From Bacteroidetes bacterium 4572_128 (GTDB lineage Bacteria; Bacteroidota; Bacteroidia; Bacteroidales; 4572-128): DNA of 32,970 bases. Within the stretch, counting starts at the first letter, position 1. Each line of letters opens with the position of its first letter. This document shows positions 1-10,701 of the stretch, piece after piece. A model generated the notes under the pieces. It did no database searches. It was not told where the DNA came from and saw only the letters and a program-made list of their open reading frames with translations. A program made the translations under genes and the position numbers. The stretch lies in contig NBLL01000032.1 of assembly GCA_002084355.1 (NCBI GenBank), positions 1 through 32,970 on the forward strand, read 5' to 3'.

Positions 1-3000
1 CTAACAACATCTAAAGGTTTGAACATTATAAAATAATCTGATAAATTATTTTTAAATAATTCTAAACTTGGAAATATTGCATTTTGAATTTTCTCAGCAT
101 AATTGATACTATCAGTAATATGCTTATGATTTTCTTCTATTTTTTCTTTTGCTTTTTGTAATTCTTGCGTTCGTTGATTGACTTTATTTTCTAAGTTCTC
201 ATAAAGAAGAGCATTTTCTATAGAAACCGCAATTTGTGAAGATAAAATATTAATTGTTTTTATTCTTTCCTCAGTAAAAGCATGAGAACTTGCACTATTT
301 TCGAGATACAAAATAGCGACCATTTTGTTTTTGTGTATTTTTCAAATATTCATCATTTTCATAATCTTTATTTTTTGAAATATCATCAATAAGTACAGAT
401 TTTTTTGTGCGAATTACATATTTCACCATATTTAAAATTACTGATTTTGAAGTATCTAAATTTTCAGATTGCAAAACTGTAATATTTTCAAAACCATATT
501 TTCCTTTTGCTTCTATGGTGAAGTTTTCATTATCATTTTTGATAATTACAGCATAATCTGCTCCCGCATTTTCCATAATTATCATTAAAATAGACTTTAA
601 TAATTTTTCTAATTTCACTTCTCCAGAAAGAGATTGACTTGCTTTTACGATACTTTCTAAATCAAAAGACGATGAATTTGTTCCTATTGCAGTTGCAGTG
701 CTTGATATTATTGTTGTATTTTGATTTGTAAAACTTGATGATTTCGTATTTTCTTTTTCAAAAGAAAATTGCGGATATTTTTCTTCTAACTGTTTTAATT
801 TTGATAAAGCATCCCATTTTTGATACGTTTTATACGCATTTTGTAAATATATTTTTGATAGCATTTCATTTTTTTCTTCTAAATAAAAACGTCCTGCAAA
901 TTCCCAAGAAATTGCTTCTTCACTTGTAAATTGATTTTTATTCGCTCCTTTGATTGCTTTATTATAAAAATCTTGTGCTTTTGCTTTTTCTCCTGTAAGA
1001 CGAAATTTTTCAGATTCTACCAAATCATATTTATGTTGGAAATTTTCAACACAACATTTTGCCCAAACTTTCATTAGTTTTTGATTTTTAATAGCTTTGT
1101 TTAAAAATTTCTTGTCTCTTTTTTTTTCATAAAGTTGTAAATAAAGTAGTGAACTGTAAAAAACTCCGATAGTATTATAATAACTTCCAAATTGAAATTC
1201 TTTATTATATTTTTCTATTCCATCTAAATAAATTTCAATATTATTAAAATCATTAAATATAATTGATAAAATAGATTTAATGATATAATAAGATGATAAA
1301 TTATTATAGTTTTTGTCTAAAATAATTGATTTTACACCTTTATTTTCTTCGAAATATTCGCCTTCTAAATCACAATATTTATCTGTTTTATTTATTAAAT
1401 TTTCATACATTTGAATTGCTATTGAATTAAATTCTATAGCCATTTTAATATTTAATTTTTTTAATTTTATATTATTATCTATAGATATTTTTCGGATTTT
1501 TGTTAATTTTTCATCTGTAAAAAACATAAGATATGTATTATTAATAAGTCCATAACTTGCATATTCTAAGTTTCCTTTTTCATTCGCAATTTTAAATACA
1601 GTATTAAATTCTTCTACTATAAAATGTAATTTCTTAAACCAAAATAAATTCATATAACTATAAACAAAATGAAATTTCTCATTATTATTTTGAATATTTA
1701 ATTTAAGACTTAATTTGTAAATTTCATCAATAATTTTATAGAATTTCTTTAGAAGAAGCATTTCCATATAAAATACAGAAATAGTTAAAAAATAATATAA
1801 ATTATTTTTATAAGCTCCATACTTAACAAATAACCTTGATGTTTTAAAAGATACTATAGGAAATAAAAGTTGTTGATAATGATAAACTGCAGTATCAATT
1901 GATGAAAGTATTTTCATAATTATTTCTTGCTTTTTATCTGACATTTCAGGCAATTTAGAAAAATCAGTTCCTTTTTTTATGAAAAAATACAATTCCATTT
2001 TGATAAATTCTTTTAAAACATCAATTTTAGAAGGCTTTAAAGGAAGTATAAAATCAAACTTTTTTAAAAGATACAAAGCTAAATATATGGATTTATCATA
2101 AAAAGATTGCGAATTATATGAATAAATTAACATAATATTTGAATGGATTTTATCAATAAATTTTTTTATATTATTATTGATAATATCAACAAATTTTTCT
2201 GTATTTTTAAAATCATTTGCTAAATAAGAAACTTCAGTTATCTCATTATAAACTTGCAATGTAAATTCATAATTACTTTTCCAAGAATTTTTTTCTAATA
2301 AATTTCTTGAAATTTTTAAATAATTGTAAGAGGTAAAATAAGCAGACGAATATTTCGCTTTTAGTCCAGCTTGTAAATTTAATTCTGCAAATTGTTTTCT
2401 TTCACTTTCATTTTCAATTAAATTTATACCGTGATTTATTTGATTGACTACATCAAAAATACGTTTTTCCAAATCTTTTTTATCAAGGAATTTTAATAAT
2501 AATTTTCCTGTTTGTAGATGAAATATATTTTTTTCATTTTCAGGAATGGTAGAATAAATAGCTTGTTGGATTTTATCGTGGACAAATTTAAAATTTCTGT
2601 TATCAACAGGAAAAATAAGATTTTCTAAAATTGCAATTCTTAAAATATTTTTTGCTGTTTCTTCGGTTTTTTTATAAATTATTGATAAAGTTCTTAATTC
2701 AAAACGATTTCCTATGCAAGATGCAATTTTCAAAATATCCTGAGTATTTTTTGGTAATTTATGAATTTTATTCTTCATTAACTCTATTACATTATCAGAA
2801 ATATTTTGTTTTTTAATTTCTTCAAAATTCCAATTCCAAATATTTTTTGTAAAATCAAATTTTAAAAATTCCTCTTCATAAAGATTTGTTAATATTGACA
2901 TTTTCTAAATCATTGGCATCAATTTCATTATCACGATAAGCAATAATTGGAAAAAAATATTTTATTTCATTATCATTAACAATCAATTTCAATAATTCAA

Positions 3001-4396
3001 TAGAAGCATTATCTGCCCATTGTAAATCGTCAATAAAAATAATTAAAGGATGTTTTTTATTAGAAATTGTTTTTACAAAATGTGACCAAACATAATTAAA
3101 ACGGTTTTGATTTTCTTTTCCTTCTAATTTTGGTATTTCTTTTTGTTTTCCAATAATTAACTCAAATTCCGGAATTAAATTTGTCAAAACTTCGCCAACA
3201 TTTCCGACAGATTTTTGAATTAGATTTTTCCAATATTTTAAATTTTCATCATTTTCTTTTAAAATAATATTTGCAAAATCTGTAAACGCCTGAATAATCG
3301 CAAAATATGGAATGTCTTTTTGAAATTGGTCGAATTTTCCTTCTATATAAAAACCATTTTTCTTTGTTAATGGTTTATGAATTTCATGAATTAAAACAGA
3401 TTTTCCAACTCCAGACAAACCTGAAATTAGTAATAATTCTTTTTTCGCATTGCTGATATTTTCATAAATTTCAAATAATTTCTTAATTTCATTTTCACGA
3501 CCATATAATTTTTCTGGAATAGAAAGTTTACCCGAAAAATCCTTTTCGCCTAATTTGAAAGAACTTTCCAAAAGTTTTGAACTTTTGGAAAGTTGTTGTA
3601 AATCGTGTTTTAATCCAAAAGCCGATTGATAACGGTCTTCGGCATTTTTAGAAAGTAATTTTAAAATTATTTGAGATAAAAAATTAGGTATTTCCGAATT
3701 AATTTTATGTGGCGAAACTGGAACTTTCGTAATATGACTATGTAAAATCTCCATATTATCTTTTTCTTCGAAAGGCAATTTTCCAGTGAACATTTCGTAA
3801 AGAATAATTCCAAAAGAGTATAAATCAGAACGATAATCGACAGTTCTATTCATACGTCCAGTTTGCTCGGGAGAAATATGCGTAATTGTTCCTTCAAGAT
3901 TATCTATATTAGAAAGGTCTTGATTTTTTAATTTATATTTTGTTGCTATTCCAAAATCAATAATACATATTTTATTATTTTCATCAATTAAAATATTGTT
4001 AGAATTAATATCCTTATGAATAATATTTTGCTCGTGAATTTCAGCTATTGTTTGTGAAATATTAATAGCAATTTTTAATTTATTAAAAAAATTTGCCGTT
4101 TTTTGAAAAAAAAATTTTTTCAAATTTTGTCCGTCAAAATATTCTAAAATTAAAATATTTTTTCCATTATCTTTATCCTTTTTAAAAACTTCTCTTAGAC
4201 CGTCAATTTTTAGATCTTTTGTAAATTCAAACTCATTATTAAAACGATTAATTTTTTCTTCGCTTGGATTTTCATCGTTTAAAATCTTTATTAAAACATC
4301 ATTTTCAAAATCTTTATATTTACCCTTATAAATAATAGAATTTTGACTTTCATAAATTTTTTGTAAATTTTTTTTCATAAGAATATTTTTTTGCAA
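1..4396 (-). pseudogene. Ser/Thr protein kinase - AAA/predicted ATPase - TPR-like region - GAF - coiled coil - SpoIIE phosphatase start; broken in at least two places and truncated by the window edge
   Basis: ORF 2876..4396: kinase motifs (HKDINSNNIL, DFGIA, SPEQTGRMNR.VDYRSDLYSFG) then ATPase P-loop GLSGVGKS and IIFIDDLQWAD. ORF 295..2901 continues with LTNLYEEEFLKFDF..NISDNVIELM..LPKNTQDILKIASCIGNRFEL and GAF. Reverse strand of 1..330, in another frame, reads HKNKMVAILYLENSASSHAFTEERIKTINILSSQIAVSIENALLYENLENKVNQRTQELQ..ITDSINYAEKIQNAIFPSLELFKNNLSDYFIMFKPLDVVS (GAF end, coiled coil, SpoIIE start). Confidence 0.85.
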
Positions 4397-4470
4397 TTTA
4401 AAAATTAAAATTATAAAAAAACAGATTTAAAAAAAATTAAAAAAAAAACAATAAAATTTTTATGCTTATT

Positions 4471-4545
4471 AAATAAAAAAAAAATTTTTCAAAAAACGGC
4501 AAAATTTTAATGATTTTAAATATCGTCCAAAATTTTATATTTTTA
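4471..4545 (-). repeat. Solo copy of the dispersed A-tract/GGACGA repeat family
   Basis: aaaaaaaaaatttttcaaaaaacggcaaaattttaatgattttaaatatcgtccaaaatttt; same core (TCGTCCAAAATTTT) as the large arrays, inverted. Confidence 0.6.
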
Positions 4546-4556
4546 AATTAAAATTT

Positions 4557-6302
4557 TTACCAAAAATCAATATAACAATCTATATGTTCTAATTTGAAAG
4601 CTTCCACTTTTGCCATATTTAGTTTTGTATTATAACAATATAAAACTTGTAGATTTTTTAAATTCCATATTACTTTTAAATCATCAATTTTTGTGTTGAA
4701 ACAAATTAACATTATCAATCCATTCAAATTTTCTAATGGTTTTAAAGTTGTTATTTCGTTATTATAGCACCATAATTTTTTCAAATTTTTCAAATTCCTC
4801 AAAGGTTCTAAACTTGTTATTTTTGTTTGTGGACAATTTAATTCTTCTAATTTTTTTAAATTTTTTAATGGTTCTAATGTTGTAACTAATGTGTTATAGA
4901 TTAATAATTTCCTTAGTTCTTTTAAATTTTTTATTGGAGATAAGTTTTCAATATTTGTGCTATTACAATTAAACTCTCTTAAATTTTTCAAATTTTTTAA
5001 TGCTTTTATTTCTGTGATTAGCGTATTATCTAAATTTAATTTTTCTAATTTCAAAAGGTTTTTTATATGTTTTATATCTTCAACTTTTGTATTATCCAAG
5101 TCAAGAATTTTTAGTTTTTTCAAATTTTTTAATGCTTCTATATTTTTAATTTTTGTATTAAAAAGATGAACTTTTTTTAAATTTTTTAAATTTTCTATAG
5201 GTGTTAAATCTGTAATATTTACATCTCCACAACTTAAAATTTCTAAATTTAAGAGGTTTTTTAATGGGGATAAATCTGTAATTTTTGTGTTGCTGCATTT
5301 TAATTCTTTTAATTTTGTTAAATTTTCTAATGCTTGCAAAGATTCTATTTTTGTATTATAACACCAAAGTTTTTCCAAATTTGTAAAATTTTTTAAAACT
5401 TCTAAATCTTTAATTTTTGTATTATAACACCATAATTTTTCTAAATTTTTTGCATTTTTTATAGATGCTAAGCTTGTAATATTTGTGTACATACACCAAA
5501 ATTTTTTTAAATTTACAAGATTTCTTAGGGGTTCTAAAGTTGTAATATTTTCGCTGGAAAAAGCAAGAACTTCTAAATTTATTAGATTTCTTAAATTTTC
5601 TAGATTAGAAATATCAATATTTTCGCAATATAATTCTTTCAAACTTATAAGATTTCTTATAGGTTCTAAACTATTAATTTCTGTATCATAACAATATAAT
5701 TTTTCTAATTTTTTCATATTTTTTAATGGCTTTAAATCTGAAACACTTGTGTACATACATTTCAACTCTCGTAAATTTACAAGATTTTCCAATGAAGATA
5801 AATTTTCTATATCTGGATTTGAAAAAGCAAGAACTTCTAAATTTATTAAATTAGAAATAGGTTCTAAATCGTCTATATCTGTATATTCAAACCACAATTC
5901 TGTTAAAGAAGTTACATCTCTAATTGGTTCTAAATCATCTATTTGAGTATTATAAAACCATAATTTTTTTATCTTTTTTAAAAAAGTAATAGCTTCAAGA
6001 TTTTCAACATTTGTATCAAAAAAACTAAGTTCTTCTAATTCTATTAAATCAGATATTGGTCCTAAATCAGATATTTCAAAGTTTGAGGAAATATTTAATT
6101 TTTTTAAATTTAAAATCCTTTCTATTTCTTCTTTTGTTGGGTCTTTGTAAATTTTTAATAATTTTTGGAATTCTTGCTTCCAAACATCATCTAATTCATT
6201 CCACCAAATATGTGGGTTAATTTTTTCATTATTTTTTGAAAAAAAATTTTGAGTAAAAAATATTAAAAAAAATATTAGAAAAATTTTTTTTTTTATTTTC
6301 AT
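4557..6302 (-). CDS. Secreted leucine-rich repeat protein, 23 tandem 22-residue SDS22/internalin-like LRRs
   Basis: N-terminal signal-like segment MKIKKKIFLIFFLIFFTQNFFS; then 22-aa units such as LEKLWCYNTKIKDLEVLKNFTN without spacing errors. Confidence 0.9.
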   Translation of the reverse strand: MKIKKKIFLIFFLIFFTQNFFSKNNEKINPHIWWNELDDVWKQEFQKLLKIYKDPTKEEIERILNLKKLNISSNFEISDLGPISDLIELEELSFFDTNVENLEAITFLKKIKKLWFYNTQIDDLEPIRDVTSLTELWFEYTDIDDLEPISNLINLEVLAFSNPDIENLSSLENLVNLRELKCMYTSVSDLKPLKNMKKLEKLYCYDTEINSLEPIRNLISLKELYCENIDISNLENLRNLINLEVLAFSSENITTLEPLRNLVNLKKFWCMYTNITSLASIKNAKNLEKLWCYNTKIKDLEVLKNFTNLEKLWCYNTKIESLQALENLTKLKELKCSNTKITDLSPLKNLLNLEILSCGDVNITDLTPIENLKNLKKVHLFNTKIKNIEALKNLKKLKILDLDNTKVEDIKHIKNLLKLEKLNLDNTLITEIKALKNLKNLREFNCNSTNIENLSPIKNLKELRKLLIYNTLVTTLEPLKNLKKLEELNCPQTKITSLEPLRNLKNLKKLWCYNNEITTLKPLENLNGLIMLICFNTKIDDLKVIWNLKNLQVLYCYNTKLNMAKVEAFKLEHIDCYIDFW

Positions 6303-6334
6303 TTTTAATTATTTTTAATTTTAAATTTAAAGTT

Positions 6335-7039
6335 ATGAGCAATAAATTTTTATTGAAAGATTTAAACAAAAACCTTTCCAAAAAAGATATTTTACAAAAT
6401 TTGCAAATTTTGTTAAAAAAATTTGATAATAAAAAAATAGTTTTTTCTACAAGTTTTAGTATGGAAGATCAAATTATTACAGACATTATTTTTTTTAATA
6501 ATTTACCGATTAAAATTTTTACGCTGGACACTGGACGTTTGTTTGAAGATACTTATAAAGTATTAAAAAAAACCATTGATTTTTACAAAAAAAAAATTTT
6601 CACTTTTTTTCCAGAAAGTCAAGATATTGAAAAATTATATTTTGAAAAAGGAGCTTTTAGTTTTTATTTATCCTTAGAAAATCGTAAAGAATGCTGTTTT
6701 TTAAGAAAAGTAAAACCAATAAAAAGAGCATTAAAAGGTGTGGAATGTTGGATAACTGGAATAAGAGCTACACAATCTGAAGCAAGAAAAAAATTAGATT
6801 TTTTTATGTGGGATGAAAATTTTAATTTAATAAAATATAATCCATTATTAAATTGGAGCTTAGAAGATGTAAATGATTATGTGAAAAATAAAAATTTACC
6901 ATATAATAATTTGTATGACAAAGGTTTTTTAAGCATAGGTTGTGAACCTTGCACAAGAAAAATTAAAAAAGATGAAGATATACGTTCCGGAAGATGGTGG
7001 TGGGAAAATAACACAAAAAAAGAATGTGGATTACATTGA
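6335..7039 (+). CDS. cysH: Phosphoadenylyl/adenylyl-sulfate reductase (Fe-S type)
   Basis: FSTSFSMEDQIITD, TLDTGRLFEDTY, KECCFLRKVKP, GCEPCTR, SGRWWWE, C-terminal KKECGLH. Confidence 0.93.
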   Translation: MSNKFLLKDLNKNLSKKDILQNLQILLKKFDNKKIVFSTSFSMEDQIITDIIFFNNLPIKIFTLDTGRLFEDTYKVLKKTIDFYKKKIFTFFPESQDIEKLYFEKGAFSFYLSLENRKECCFLRKVKPIKRALKGVECWITGIRATQSEARKKLDFFMWDENFNLIKYNPLLNWSLEDVNDYVKNKNLPYNNLYDKGFLSIGCEPCTRKIKKDEDIRSGRWWWENNTKKECGLH

Positions 7040-7049
7040 TTATAAATTT

Positions 7050-7087
7050 TTTTATCATAAATTGAAAAATCTTAATTTATGATAAAA
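7050..7087. terminator. Bidirectional hairpin between convergent cysH and LRR genes
   Basis: Perfect 14-bp inverted repeat TTTTATCATAAATT-n10-AATTTATGATAAAA. Confidence 0.7.
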
Positions 7088-7092
7088 TTATT

Positions 7093-8648
7093 TTACTCAA
7101 GAAGCCATAAGAAACTAATTTTCGTATTTGGAAGTAAGTTTTTTAATTTTCTTTTTTCTTTTTTTGGAAAAACATTGCCTCCAAGATTTAAAAAGTCTAA
7201 ATTTTGTAAATTTTCTATAGAACTTGGCATAGCACGAATTTTATTTTTACTTAAATTTAAAACTCTTAATTTTGGCAAATCACCTATTGCTTTACTAATT
7301 GCCATAATTTTATTTTTACTAAAATTCATCGTATGAACTTGTTTTAGCATTCCAACTCTTTGAGAAATCTTACGCAAACGATTAGAGCTCATATTTAAAA
7401 CTCGCAAATTTTTTAATTTAATTAAAGGTGCAGGAATAGAAAAAAAACGATTTCTATTTAAAGTTAAAACTTCTATTTGTTGTATTTTTATAATATTACT
7501 TTCTATATATTTGAACTTATTTGCTGATAGATCTAATTCTTTTAAAGATTTTATCTTTGCTAGTTTTTCAAAAACTTTTTTAAATTTTAATCTTCTATTA
7601 TCAGCAATAACAAGTTTTTTTAAATTTGATAATTCGATAATTGCATCTGGAAGTTTTTTGAATAAATTATTTTCTAAATTTAGCTCTTCTAATTTTTTTA
7701 GCTTAGAGAATTTCTCAGGTAAAAATGTAAGATAATTAAAACTTACATTTAAAACCATTAATTTAGTTAATTTTATTATATTGTCAGGTAAAACACCAAG
7801 ATTATTATTTGAAACATTCAATATTTCAATTTTTTTTAATTTTCCTAAATTTATTGATAAAGAACTCAAAGAATTATAAGATAAATCCAAATTTACTATA
7901 CTATAATTCTTAAATATTTCTACAGGAATTGAGGTAAATTTATTATAGCTAAAATCTAAAATTTTCAATTTTCTAAGACTTCCAAATTCTTTTGGCAAAG
8001 TTTTCAAAGCATTATGTGAAAAATTTAAATATGTCAAATATCTTAAACGACCAAAACCTTTTGGTATTTTTGATATTTGGTTGTCAGAAAGGTCTAATTT
8101 TTCTAATTTTCTTAATTTGAAAATATCAGACGGAATTTGAATTATTTGATTTGAACTCAAATCTAATTCTATTAAATATCTTAATTTTCCTGTAGTTTTT
8201 GGTAAAAAACGAAGATAATTTTCCGACAAATTAAGTTTTTTAAGATTTTTCATCTTAGAAATATTAGGTGATAAAGTATTTTGAAAATAATTTTTTGATA
8301 AGTCTAAATTTTCTAAGCTTTTTATCCCAACTAATATATCTGAAATTTTGGAAAAACGATTCTTAGATAAATTTCTTTTGGTAAAGCAATTAAATTATTC
8401 CCTTCTAAGTTTAAAATTTGTAAATTACTAAGTTTTTTAATGTCAGCAGGTAAAGATTTTAAACTTTGATTATTTAAATTTAATTTATAAACTCTTTTAT
8501 AATTTTTTAAAGCTTGTTTTAAAGATGTGTATTCCTTTCGTTTTTTTAATTTTCTTTCACTTAATGGTTTCTTGTGGTCTTGTCCGAAAGAGAAACTTAT
8601 AAAATTAAAAAAAAATACTAATAATAAAATTCTTGTAAAAATTTTCAT
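7093..8648 (-). pseudogene. Secreted LRR protein (23-residue LPxxIxxLxxLxxLxLSxN repeats), frame broken near 8370
   Basis: ORF 8331..8648 (signal-like N-terminus, ..LQILNLEGNNLIALPKEIY) leaves frame; the next frame reads LSKNRFSKISDILVGIKSLENLDLSKNYFQNTLSPNISKMKNLKKLNLSE and joins ORF 7093..8253. Confidence 0.8.
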
Positions 8649-8825
8649 AAATCAGAAATTAAAAATTTATATTTATATGCAATTTTTTATTTGCAAATAA
8701 CATACAAAAATAAAATTTTAAAATTTGTTTTTGTAAAATATATATATTATTTGACAAATATTAAAAAAAAAAAAAATCAAATTCGTAAATTTTTTTATTT
8801 TTTGAAAAATTATGAAAATAAAATT

Positions 8826-10580
8826 ATGAAAAAATTTTTAACTTATGAAGTTCTTGTTGGTAATGTAAAAATAGGAAAAAGTAATCCTATTTCTGTTCAA
8901 TCTATGACAAATACAAAAACCTTAGACACAAAAAAAAGTGTAGAACAAATTATAAAAATTACAAAAGCTGGGTCTGATTTTGTGCGTTTAACGGTTCAAA
9001 ATATTAAGGAAGCAAAGAATTTAAAAAATATAAAAAACCAATTGAAAAAATTAAATTTTAATATTCCTATTGTTGCAGATGTACATTTTAATCCAAATAT
9101 TGCAGAAATTTGTGCAAAAAATGTAGAAAAAGTAAGGATAAATCCGGGAAATTATATAGATAAAAAAAAGTTTGAAAATTTAAATTACACAGAATTAGAA
9201 TATAAAAATGAAATTAAAAAAATTCGTTTGAGGCTTTTATCGTTAATAAAAATCTGCAAAGAAAATAAAACATCTTTACGAATTGGAACAAATCACGGCT
9301 CGCTTTCTGACAGAATTATGAGTAAATATGGAAATACAATTTTAGGAATGGTAGAAAGTGCTATGGAATTTTTGAGAATTTGCAAGGAAGAAAATTTTTA
9401 TCAAGTTGTAATTTCCTTAAAATCAAGCAATACGAAAATTATGGTAAATTCTTATCGTAAAATGCTTGAAAAAATGAAAGAAGAAAAAATGAACTTTCCA
9501 TTACATCTCGGAGTTACAGAAGCAGGAGAAAGTGAAGACGGAAGAATAAAATCTGCTGTCGGAATATCAAGTCTTTTGAGAGAAGGAATTGGAGATACAA
9601 TTAGAGTTTCTCTTAGTGAAGCACCAGAATTAGAAATTCCTGTGGCAAAAAAAATCTTAAATTATCTCGAAAATAAAAAACCCGTAAAAAAAATAATAAA
9701 GAATTTCCATTTAGAAAAAAGAAAATTAAAAATTAAAAATTATCCTATGGTAATTTGCGATATTTTTGATTATAAAATTGATGAAAAATTTTTTTCAAAA
9801 TTTTATGATTTTAATGTAAAAAATAATTCTTGGGAAAGAAAATCATTAACACCAGAATTTTTTTTTGTAAATAATTTACAAATAAATGATAAATTTAAAA
9901 TTCCATTTTTTTTAAGGAATTTTAATGAAAATGCAGAATATAATTTTTTAAAAATTGAACATTCTCATTTGAAAAAAAGTTTTTTTGATAAAATAAAAAA
10001 TTTTAAAAATTTGATTTTTATTTTAGAAACTTATAGAAATGATGTTTCAGAAACTTATGCATCTTTTGAAAAATTAGAATTTTTTAAATGTGAAATTCCT
10101 GTAATTGTAAAATTTTCTTACAAAGAGAAGAACTTTGAAAATCTTTTATTAAAAGCATCTTGCGATTTCGGAGGATTATTTATTGATTCAATTGCTGACG
10201 GAATTTTTATAGAAAATAAAATTTCAAATAAAAATCCAGAAAAAATTAATGAATTAAGTTTTGGGATTTTGCAAGGAACAGGTGCAAGAATTTCAAAAAT
10301 AGAATATATTTCTTGTCCTACTTGCGGAAGAACTTCATTAAATTTACAAAATCTAATTAAAGAAATTAAAGAAAATACAAAACATTTGAAAGGCTTGAAA
10401 ATTGGAATTATGGGATGCATAGTAAATGGTTTGGGAGAAATGGCTGATGCTGATTACGGTTATATAGCTATTGGAAAAAACAAACTTAATTTATATAAAA
10501 AAAAAATTTTAATGAAAAAAAATGTTCCAATAGAAAAAGCTTCTGAAGAATTAATTAATTTAATTGCCAAAACAATTTAA
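8826..10580 (+). CDS. ispG: (E)-4-hydroxy-3-methylbut-2-enyl-diphosphate synthase, large (insert-containing) type
   Basis: KIGKSNPISVQSMTNTKTLDT, VADVHFNPNIA, VRINPGNY, LRIGTNHGSLSDRIM, LGVTEAGESEDGRIKSAVGI, SCPTCGRTSLNLQ, GIMGCIVNGLGEMADADYGYIAIGKNK. ATG at 8826 is a better start than 8691. Confidence 0.95.
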   Translation: MKKFLTYEVLVGNVKIGKSNPISVQSMTNTKTLDTKKSVEQIIKITKAGSDFVRLTVQNIKEAKNLKNIKNQLKKLNFNIPIVADVHFNPNIAEICAKNVEKVRINPGNYIDKKKFENLNYTELEYKNEIKKIRLRLLSLIKICKENKTSLRIGTNHGSLSDRIMSKYGNTILGMVESAMEFLRICKEENFYQVVISLKSSNTKIMVNSYRKMLEKMKEEKMNFPLHLGVTEAGESEDGRIKSAVGISSLLREGIGDTIRVSLSEAPELEIPVAKKILNYLENKKPVKKIIKNFHLEKRKLKIKNYPMVICDIFDYKIDEKFFSKFYDFNVKNNSWERKSLTPEFFFVNNLQINDKFKIPFFLRNFNENAEYNFLKIEHSHLKKSFFDKIKNFKNLIFILETYRNDVSETYASFEKLEFFKCEIPVIVKFSYKEKNFENLLLKASCDFGGLFIDSIADGIFIENKISNKNPEKINELSFGILQGTGARISKIEYISCPTCGRTSLNLQNLIKEIKENTKHLKGLKIGIMGCIVNGLGEMADADYGYIAIGKNKLNLYKKKILMKKNVPIEKASEELINLIAKTI

Positions 10581-10701
10581 AATAAAAAAATTATTTGAAA
10601 TTAAAATTTTTTTTCAAAAAAAACTAAAAATTTCGTAAAATTTTTTTTATTTAAAATTCATAAAAAATTGACTTTTTTTAATTTCTTTAAATTTTAAAAC
10701 A

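Noticed and set aside
4957-5946. Plus-strand ORFs antisense to the LRR gene (70, 68 and 65 aa)
   Set aside because: They mirror the 66-bp LRR repeats on the opposite strand, have no domain signal, and the LRR frame is clearly the coding one.
7021-7042. Possible TGA=Trp recoding to explain the many broken ORFs
   Set aside because: cysH ends in the canonical KKECGLH followed by TGA and ribF also uses TGA, so TGA works as stop; recoding would not restore the missing residues either.
7079-7735. Plus-strand ORFs antisense to LRR gene 2
   Set aside because: Antisense shadows of an obvious LRR coding frame.
8691-8825. N-terminal 45-residue extension of the ispG ORF
   Set aside because: Lysine/isoleucine/tyrosine-rich AT sequence with no homology signal; ATG at 8826 starts the canonical IspG N-terminus.
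10118-10420. 100-aa minus-strand ORF within ispG
   Set aside because: Antisense to the conserved C-terminal IspG motifs; no independent support.
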